A DNA stretch of 37,681 nt from a bacterium (GTDB taxonomy: Bacteria > Desulfobacterota > Deferrisomatia > Deferrisomatales > Deferrisomataceae): positions 1-37,681 of the forward strand of contig JALUTY010000059.1 in NCBI GenBank assembly GCA_027021615.1. Reading direction: 5' to 3'. Both the position numbers and the translations under genes were made by a program. Positions 32,102 to 37,681 of this stretch are shown here, piece after piece. Each line of letters starts with the position of its first letter. Position 1 is the first letter of the stretch. The notes under the pieces were generated by a model. The model had not been told where the DNA came from, searched no databases, and saw only the letters and a program-made list of their open reading frames with translations.

Positions 32102-33443
32102 ATCGCCGCTCGAACACCTGCCCCTTGTAATGACTGCGCTCCAGGCTGCCCGGCTCGGCCCACAGGATCTGGGGCCGGATCTTCAGCTTCTTGCTCATGG
32201 CCTCCACGATCTCGGCCTCCAGGGCCTCCAGCTCGGCCCCTTCGATCCCGGCCGCGTGCTCCACCCGGATCTTCAGCGGCGGCACCACCCGTGGGGGCTT
32301 CTCGTCGAGCACGATCCGGTGCTCGCCGGTCACCCTGGGCACGAACTCGTTGATCACCCCCTTGATGTGGCTGGGGTAGACCATCACGCCCTTGACCTTG
32401 AGCATGCTGTCCGCGCGCCCCGTCACCCGGTAGCGGAAACCGGTCCGGCCGCAGGCACACGGAGAGGTCTCCACCGTGTGAATGTCGCCTAGGGTCTGGC
32501 GCAGCAGGATCCACCCATCCCCCACCAGGGAGGTGAAGTACGCCACCCCACTCGCCCCGTCCTCCAGGGGCACGGGCGCGCCGGTCTCGGGGTCCACGAG
32601 CTCGTAGTACACGAGGTCGTCCACCAGCCAGTGCATGCCCTGGTACTCCTCGCAGTCGCACGAGAACCCGAAGCCCGCACCCGCATCGTAGGCGCGGCAG
32701 CCGTAGGCCCCCTCGAGCTTGCGCCTCACCGCCGGGATGCCGGCCCCGGGCTCTCCGCCCAGGATGAGGGCCTTCCAGTCGAACACCCCGATCTCGCACC
32801 CGGCCAGCTTGGGTGCCTGCTCGATCAGGTACTCGGCCAGGGAGGGGGTGCCGATGTAGACGTTGCCCCGGAACAGCCGCTGCATCAGCAGGATCCGCTC
32901 GCTCTTGGCCTCTGCCCCCACCGGGATCATGGTCATCCCCGTCTTGTTCTGGATCGCGTTCATCGTGGGCACGCCGGCGATCACCATGGACAGGGCGAAG
33001 CAAAACAGGGCGCGGTCCCGGCTCCCCAGGCCGGCACGCCACATGCCCCGGGCCATCATCTCCCCCCAGAGCTCGTTCATGTCGAAGTTGGTCATGGGGT
33101 AGGGCGTGGGGACCCCTGTCGTACCGGTGGTGGTGGCGATCCAGTCCAGGTCGGTGGAGTTGACGATCATGATCTGGTCGAGGGCCTTGAAGTAGTCGCC
33201 ACCGCAGTCTTGGACGAGCTTGACGAGCCGGGCCTTGTCGAACAGCGGCACCTTCTCCTTGAACTCGTCGAAGCCCGACAGGGTGTCGGGATCCACGTCC
33301 TTCAGGTCCTCGGCGTAGAACGGCGCATGGGCCTTCAGACGACGAAGCATCTCCTTGAGCCGTCCGAGCTGGATCTTCTCCATCTCGGGCGTGTTCAGGA
33401 TCGATTCCATCTCCATGTTCCAGTAGGGCCGTCGGTCACTCAT
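32088..33443 (-). CDS. phenylacetate-CoA ligase-like AMP-forming CoA ligase
   Basis: A 451-residue protein of the PaaK type, of usual length. The phosphate-binding loop is TTTGTTGVPTPYP, followed by FGFSCDCEEYQGMHW and RYRVTGRADSMLKVKGVMVYPSHI, the hinge and C-terminal domain signature. The catalytic Lys would lie near the end (SHYKGQVFERR). It should activate a carboxylic acid, possibly aromatic or alicyclic, to its CoA thioester with ATP. It is the likely entry to the CoA pathway in this operon and could use the acid produced by the AORs. AAGGAGG sets ATG 33443. Confidence 0.9.
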   Translation of the reverse strand: MSDRRPYWNMEMESILNTPEMEKIQLGRLKEMLRRLKAHAPFYAEDLKDVDPDTLSGFDEFKEKVPLFDKARLVKLVQDCGGDYFKALDQIMIVNSTDLDWIATTTGTTGVPTPYPMTNFDMNELWGEMMARGMWRAGLGSRDRALFCFALSMVIAGVPTMNAIQNKTGMTMIPVGAEAKSERILLMQRLFRGNVYIGTPSLAEYLIEQAPKLAGCEIGVFDWKALILGGEPGAGIPAVRRKLEGAYGCRAYDAGAGFGFSCDCEEYQGMHWLVDDLVYYELVDPETGAPVPLEDGASGVAYFTSLVGDGWILLRQTLGDIHTVETSPCACGRTGFRYRVTGRADSMLKVKGVMVYPSHIKGVINEFVPRVTGEHRIVLDEKPPRVVPPLKIRVEHAAGIEGAELEALEAEIVEAMSKKLKIRPQILWAEPGSLERSHYKGQVFERRYEQK

Positions 33444-33495
33444 CGTGTGCCTCCTTTTTCGGACCTCTCCCGCCTCTGCCACGGAGCCCGGCGGA

Positions 33496-34569
33496 TCAGT
33501 CCCCCGTGAACAGCCTGGGCGGCGCCAGCTCGCCCCGGTCGATCTCCTTGAACCTTCCGGAGAAGTGCGGCGGCTCCACCGCGGTCACGGCCCCCACGGG
33601 GCAGATCGCGATGCACGCGCCGCACAGGATGCACTCGTTGTGCTCTACCGGGACCATGCACGCCGTCTTGTCCACGAGCTCCAGCGAGCTCGCCGGGCAC
33701 GCCCTGACGCACAAGCCGCACCCGGTGCACGCCTTCCCGTCCACGGAGACGATGCCGGGTGAGACCTGACTCTTGTCGCCGAAGTCGGGAATGCGGCGGC
33801 GCTCCGAGGCCGGGAGCTCCCGGTCGGCGCCCTCTGCCCACAGCGTTCGGCACACCCCGTCCTCGTACCAGTCCACCGGGTGCTGGGGGCGGGGAACCAT
33901 GCCGTCGGGCTCTCCCAGGGGGAACCCGATGCCGATGGAGTTGGCGAACGCGTAGGGGTAGGCCACCCCGAGGCGCCTCTTCCACTTCTTCGTGTACTGG
34001 AACGCGAGCTTGGTGAACCCGACCCAGCAGGTACCGAGCCCCAGGGAGTGGGCCGCCAGCACCATGTTCTGGCCCGCGATGCCGCAGTCGAGCTCGGGGC
34101 TGGAGATCCCCCGGACGTCCTTGAGGATGATGATCACCGTGGGCGCGCCGTGGTACAGGCCGAGCTTGCCGTCGGCGATCAGCCGCACCGCGCCGAACGG
34201 GGTGGGGTGCAGGTCGCGGGGCTTCAACCGGATCATGAGGTGGGCCAGGAGCCGCTTGCCCGGGCTGCCCGTGCCGCGGTAGTCGAGGAGCCGGGCCAGC
34301 CGCGCGGACACGGCGCGAACGTCCGCGCTCAGCTCGTCGATCATCTCCCGATCCCGGAGCACCAGAAACTTCCAGGGCTGGCAGTTGCCCGCGGACGGGG
34401 CGAACCGGCCCGCCTCCAGGATGCGCTTCACCATCCAGCCGGGAACCTGGCTCTTTTTGTACCGGCGCACGCTCCGACGGGCGAGGATGATCCGCTCGGT
34501 TTCGGTGTGGGTCTCCCGGGCGTGCTCTGCCGGTGCAGCCTGCGTGTTTCCGGAACGGTGATCTGTCAT
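33496..34569 (-). CDS. nitroreductase-like flavoprotein fused to 2[4Fe-4S] ferredoxin
   Basis: A 357-residue fusion. The N-terminal nitroreductase domain (about 25-240) has the FMN-binding ARRSVRRYKK and APSAGNCQPWKF motifs. The C-terminal ferredoxin domain (about 275-335) has CTGCGLCVRACP and CILCGACIAICP. Such fusions are oxidoreductases taking electrons from ferredoxin-type donors, sometimes ene-reductase-like or dehalogenase-like. Here it may reduce or oxidise a ring-containing CoA ester. It is the first gene of the long operon; GGGAGG lies 8 bases before ATG 34569. A perfect dyad lies 72-89 bp upstream. Confidence 0.9.
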   Translation of the reverse strand: MTDHRSGNTQAAPAEHARETHTETERIILARRSVRRYKKSQVPGWMVKRILEAGRFAPSAGNCQPWKFLVLRDREMIDELSADVRAVSARLARLLDYRGTGSPGKRLLAHLMIRLKPRDLHPTPFGAVRLIADGKLGLYHGAPTVIIILKDVRGISSPELDCGIAGQNMVLAAHSLGLGTCWVGFTKLAFQYTKKWKRRLGVAYPYAFANSIGIGFPLGEPDGMVPRPQHPVDWYEDGVCRTLWAEGADRELPASERRRIPDFGDKSQVSPGIVSVDGKACTGCGLCVRACPASSLELVDKTACMVPVEHNECILCGACIAICPVGAVTAVEPPHFSGRFKEIDRGELAPPRLFTGD

Positions 34570-34903
34570 GGTCGGAGCCTCCCGTCAGCCCAGGGATCGA
34601 CTGCCATGATCCCAGGCTACCCGGGGGGCTGGGGGGGAACACTGTCCTCACGGACAGTTTTCCCGCGGGCCACCTGTCGGATGGGTCAGGGAAAGGGAAT
34701 CGAGGCGGGAGATGGGGCGCGGGAGGGCTCGGGGAAGGGGCGTCACCGACCGGGGGCGGGGTCCGGCGGGAACACGCGGTGCCAGTCCCTCTTCATCTCG
34801 ATCACGACCCAGCCGTCGGCGCGGGCCGCGTCCAACGCGAGCCGACGGCCCCAACCGGACCGGATCGGGGTCACGGGAAAACCTTCTCGATTTCTGCCGC
34901 GTG
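34570..34903. other. 334-bp intergenic region before the long operon
   Basis: This gap contains the dyad at 34641-34658 and a purine-rich stretch (34679-34740). At 34743-34900 on the minus strand there is a 43-codon frame (possible GTG start, AAGG upstream) whose product resembles nothing I know; it may be a relic. No sigma-70 or sigma-54 promoter is convincing. Confidence 0.5.
34641..34658. promoter_or_regulatory. palindromic operator candidate
   Basis: ACTGTCC-TCAC-GGACAGT is a perfect 7-bp inverted repeat with a 4-bp centre, 72-89 bp upstream of the nitroreductase-ferredoxin start. There is no T-tract on the minus strand, so it is not a terminator for that strand. Its size fits a dimeric repressor (TetR/AcrR-like) site, but no such regulator is encoded in the window. 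Confidence 0.5.
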
Positions 34904-36322
34904 CTAGCGAACCCGTTCCACGTCTCCGAGCCCCCACGTCCTCTCGAACACGGGCCTCTGGGGGCCGAACAGGCGCAGGGCGACCCAGAACCTCTCCCCG
35001 GTGGGGATCCAGTTGGTCTCGTGGCCCGCCGGAGGACTCGGTGCGAAGTACAGGTCCACGGACCCGTCCGCGTTCCACCGGAGGGCGCTCCGGTCCAGGG
35101 ACGAGACCCCCACGCGCTCCGCTCCCTCGATGAACGCGTGCGTGCCAAAGCTGTACACGGTAACCGACCAGAAGTCTCTGGCCGGGACGTCGGCGGGCAT
35201 CCGCAACCGGTATGTGGCGTTCCCGGCGAGGGGAAGGCCCCGGTCGTCGTAGAGGGTGGCCAGGTAGAAGCTGCTCCTCCCAAGCTTCTTGGGCATGAAC
35301 GTGGCGAAGTGGTACAGGTTGGCCCGCTCGTCGATGAGCATCTTCGTATCGGTCACGAACGGCCACCCGGCCCGGGCCTGGTCCATGGGCAGATCGAACA
35401 CCGACCACCGGGTCCCCGGAAGGTAGCTCCGGAACGCCCGGTTCACGAACAGCCACTGGAGGTAGCGATTCGCTTCGGCGGCGGCCGTCTCGAGAATGCG
35501 TCTCAGGCGCGCGTCCGGCGCGAACGGCTTCTCCTTCTCGATGCCGATGGCGCACAGCAGCCCCATCATCGCCAGGTCCTGCTCCAGGACCGGCTCTTCA
35601 CGGACCACCTCGGCGATCGTCTCGAAGAACGACAGATCGTACCTGGGCAGGGTGTCCCACTCCCTGGGATAGGCGTCCAGGAAGCGGGTCTCGGGCGGGG
35701 CATCGGCCTGCCCGAGCGGGTACACCTTCAGGCTCTTGGAGTAGGCCACGACGTCCTCCAACGACGCGCCCGGGCCGGCGACCGGGCGGAGGGCGCCGTA
35801 GACCGCGTAGCTGCGGGGGCGGAACACCAGGTAGCCCGACTCGGGCACCGTGCCGCCGTACCCGGGGGGAAGGAACAGGTACCTGCCTCCCCGACCCCGG
35901 TCGGCCCCCTGGGGGCCCACGTCGGTGAGCGGGTACTGCCACACGTCCACGAAGGAGCCGAAATACTTTACCTTATCCGTCGCGGCGGGGATCTCCACCA
36001 CCAAGGGCCCTTCCCGGGTCGTCAGGGGGAGGACTACGTAGGGCGTCTGGTTGTTCGCGGTGAGGAGCCGGTGGCGCGACTTTGCCGGGGCGGAAAAGTA
36101 CACGACCTCGTTCCAGTCGCCCCCCAGATCCCGGCGGGTCGCCGTGAGGAAGCCCCGCAGGCCCACCAGGGGCATGGCCCACACCGCGGCTTCCACCGCC
36201 CGCCGGAACAGCATCCGCTCCTCGGGGCCGGCTCCGTCGCCGCCGGCCGCGGACGGCCCGGGCGCCGACGTGAGCGTGAGCGCGGCGAGCCCCGCGGCAA
36301 CCCATCTCAACGGCTGGTGCAT
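34904..36322 (-). CDS. DUF1254 family exported protein (long form)
   Basis: A 472-residue protein with a signal peptide (about 1-26, APGPSAAG). The N-terminal DUF1254 domain has TANNQTPYVVLPLTTREGP and YFGSFVDVWQYPLTDVG. The C-terminal DUF1214 domain has PADVPARDFWSVTVYSFGTHAFI and NWIPTGERFWVALRLFGPQ. The family is found beside hydrophobic-compound degradation genes; its activity is unknown. Start ATG 36322 has GGGAGGAG upstream. It is 91 bp after the second DUF1254 gene, probably the same transcript. Confidence 0.88.
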   Translation of the reverse strand: MHQPLRWVAAGLAALTLTSAPGPSAAGGDGAGPEERMLFRRAVEAAVWAMPLVGLRGFLTATRRDLGGDWNEVVYFSAPAKSRHRLLTANNQTPYVVLPLTTREGPLVVEIPAATDKVKYFGSFVDVWQYPLTDVGPQGADRGRGGRYLFLPPGYGGTVPESGYLVFRPRSYAVYGALRPVAGPGASLEDVVAYSKSLKVYPLGQADAPPETRFLDAYPREWDTLPRYDLSFFETIAEVVREEPVLEQDLAMMGLLCAIGIEKEKPFAPDARLRRILETAAAEANRYLQWLFVNRAFRSYLPGTRWSVFDLPMDQARAGWPFVTDTKMLIDERANLYHFATFMPKKLGRSSFYLATLYDDRGLPLAGNATYRLRMPADVPARDFWSVTVYSFGTHAFIEGAERVGVSSLDRSALRWNADGSVDLYFAPSPPAGHETNWIPTGERFWVALRLFGPQRPVFERTWGLGDVERVR

Positions 36323-36413
36323 GATGGCTCTCCTCCCTGCCGCTCTGCCCCTTCGGCAAGGGCCCAACCGGCGACCCCGTCTCCCGGGCCGGGCGAGTGT
36401 GGATCGCGGAGGC

Positions 36414-37460
36414 TCACCGCGCCACGGGCACCGCGGCAGGGAAGACCCACTCCCCGTTCAGGACCTGCGGCCGCGGGCGGTACAGGCGCACAATGTAATG
36501 CCAGCCCTCCACGATCGGTAGGAAGTTCGGCTGATCCGGATCTCCGCCGAAGTGGATCGTGACGCTGCCGTCCGCGTTCTTCTCGGCGGTCACGTTGTTG
36601 TACGAGTAGGCGTTGTACGGGTTCTTGAACAGGAAGCGGTTCGCGTCGTACACCGTGACGGACCAGAACCCGTCCACGGGCACGTCGGCGGGCACGTGGA
36701 GGACGTAGGGGGTCTTGCCGTCGTTCTTCTCGGGCGTGACCGGCAGGTACAGGGCGTCGCGGCGCTGGAGCCCCCCCCAGCCCAGGGCCACCCCCATCAG
36801 GTTGTCCAGGTAGCTCACCCGGCCCTTCTCACCGAAGAGCCGGGAGCTGTCCTTCACCGTGCTGCCCAGCACGTTGGCCGCCTCGCGCAGCCGCAGCACG
36901 GTCTGGACGTCCCAGTCCGGGAGCTCCAGCACCCCCGGGTCGGCCTGCTCCACCCTTACGGCGTCCTGGAGGGCGTGGGCCTGGCGCATGTCCTCCGGGT
37001 CGTTGGGATCGGCGAACACCCGGATCCCCAGCATGATGTACCGGGTGCCGGCCTGCTCCCGGGTGAACGTCCAGGTCCCGGGGCCATACTTGGCGGGCGG
37101 GATCGAGTGGTCCTGGCTGACCATCTGGAGCGACATGTACCGCTCCCCGGGGTCGGGCAGGGTGACCGTCACCGGCGTGGTCAGGTCGAACACGCCGAAG
37201 GAGTAGATCGTGTCCCGGTTGCCGCTGTGGGTGACCTGTCGGTCCACCGGGTAGTGCCGGCGGGTGTGGACGAGCCGACCGAAGCAGCCGAACTTCTCCG
37301 CGTACCCCTTGAACTGGAGGTCACTTTCGGCGCGGACGTAGCTGTACACGTCCACCGGCACCGCGCCGGCACCGGCCCTCCCGGGCCCGGGCGCGGCCGC
37401 CAGGGCCAGCGCTGCCGAAGCGATCATCAGGGACCACCTGCGTCGTGTCGTCGTGGGCAT
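36414..37460 (-). CDS. DUF1254/DUF1214 family exported protein (short form)
   Basis: A 348-residue protein with a signal peptide (1-29, GPGRAGA). DUF1254-type features are GNRDTIYSFGVFDLTTPVTV and PDPGERYMSLQMVSQDH; DUF1214-type features are VPADVPVDGFWSVTVYDANRFLF and FLPIVEGWHYIVRLYRPRP. The C-terminus aligns in pattern with the longer neighbour at 34904-36322. AAGGAG precedes ATG 37460. It follows the broken reading frame at 37486-37560 by about 25 bp, so its original operon promoter probably lay further upstream and has been cut off by the insertion. Confidence 0.88.
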   Translation of the reverse strand: MPTTTRRRWSLMIASAALALAAAPGPGRAGAGAVPVDVYSYVRAESDLQFKGYAEKFGCFGRLVHTRRHYPVDRQVTHSGNRDTIYSFGVFDLTTPVTVTLPDPGERYMSLQMVSQDHSIPPAKYGPGTWTFTREQAGTRYIMLGIRVFADPNDPEDMRQAHALQDAVRVEQADPGVLELPDWDVQTVLRLREAANVLGSTVKDSSRLFGEKGRVSYLDNLMGVALGWGGLQRRDALYLPVTPEKNDGKTPYVLHVPADVPVDGFWSVTVYDANRFLFKNPYNAYSYNNVTAEKNADGSVTIHFGGDPDQPNFLPIVEGWHYIVRLYRPRPQVLNGEWVFPAAVPVAR

Positions 37461-37485
37461 GGCGACTCCTTCTCCCGGGGGCCTG

Positions 37486-37560
37486 CTACCCCCTCAGCTC
37501 CCGCCCGAAGATCGTGCGCGACAGGATCATGCGTTGAACCTCGAAGGGACGTACCGGAGA
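37486..37560 (-). pseudogene. 3' remnant of a gene cut by an insertion, perhaps acyl-CoA dehydrogenase
   Basis: The last 24 codons of an open frame end at TAG 37488-37486, reading VRPFEVQRMILSRTIFGREL plus two residues. The pattern (V/I)QRMI(L)SR-xx-FG recalls the C-terminus of acyl-CoA dehydrogenases (IQRNIIA-xx-LG), which would fit the operon. The frame is interrupted at about 37561, where CCTAGCCCGCATT begins. Confidence 0.4.
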
Positions 37561-37681
37561 CCTAGCCCGCATTATTCATGAAGCCTTCTGCTGCAACCGC
37601 CGATTGCACGCCATCTCGGGGCGTGCTCGCGCCTCGGGGCTCGACGTACCGTCCCGTACGCCTGCGCCCCTCGTGCGCTCG
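37561..37681. mobile_element. terminal part of an IS1380-like element (continues outside window)
   Basis: Begins CCTAGCCCGCATTATTCATG and continues to the window edge without a coding region I can see. A hairpin CGTAC/GTACG lies near 37647-37662. I recall CTAGCCCGCATT...TTCATGAA-type ends from IS1380-like elements in deltaproteobacteria, but cannot verify this. The 12-mer CTAGCCCGCATT also forms the right end of the element at 7597-7844. Confidence 0.5.

Noticed and set aside
34743-34880. Short minus-strand frame as a real gene
   Set aside because: Only 43 codons from a GTG, no recognisable domain, weak ribosome-binding site. It is mentioned only as a possible relic within the gap entry.

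Overview
The window is very GC-rich (roughly 70% by eye), with G/C-ending codons and strong Shine-Dalgarno sites. Two tungsten-type aldehyde:ferredoxin oxidoreductases (AORs), many [4Fe-4S] proteins, a sigma-54 activator, HypF and an FNR-type box suggest an anaerobic or facultative Gram-negative bacterium. It most resembles a deltaproteobacterial or Deferrisoma-like lineage; that placement is an impression from gene content, not a search result.

Left part (1-9000). A minus-strand operon runs radical SAM protein, MoxR ATPase, CoxE-like VWA protein (cut by the left edge). Facing right are a Crp/Fnr regulator, a cysteine-rich zinc-ribbon protein and a 59-residue 2[4Fe-4S] ferredoxin that ends in a clear intrinsic terminator. 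A perfect TTGAT-N4-ATCAA box sits at a class II position in front of the zinc-ribbon gene. Then come hypF, a 248-bp inverted-repeat element that supplies the hypF stop codon, and a convergent patatin-like lipase gene.

Middle (9000-16100). This is a decaying duplication. An intact module of an atypical amidohydrolase and a SnoaL/NTF2-like protein, both with export signals, lies beside a broken copy of each plus an HSL-type esterase. A near-consensus sigma-54 promoter reads into the intact module, and a GAF/AAA+/Fis activator is encoded divergently 220 bp away. The intergenic DNA is full of 7-bp-unit repeat arrays and a second dispersed repeat of about 125 bp.

Right part (16100-37500). All genes are on the minus strand and look catabolic. 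In transcription order they are: two DUF1254 proteins; then, after a gap holding a perfect dyad, nitroreductase-ferredoxin, PaaK-like CoA ligase, SCP-x-type thiolase, DUF1302 outer-membrane protein, DUF1329 protein, (internal terminator), YCF48-like protein, RND/MMPL transporter, long crotonase, cytochrome b-[4Fe-4S] fusion, AOR 2, a 117-residue unknown, AOR 1 and a SnoaL-like protein. DUF1302/DUF1329/YCF48/MMPL sets typically accompany uptake and breakdown of very hydrophobic compounds such as steroids, terpenes or cyclic hydrocarbons. The CoA ligase, crotonase and thiolase give a CoA-thioester route. The AOR pair with a membrane cytochrome-ferredoxin would supply low-potential aldehyde/acid or related redox chemistry. 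The substrate cannot be named from the sequence.

The right end is bounded by what looks like an IS1380-type end that has cut an upstream gene, leaving only its last 24 codons.
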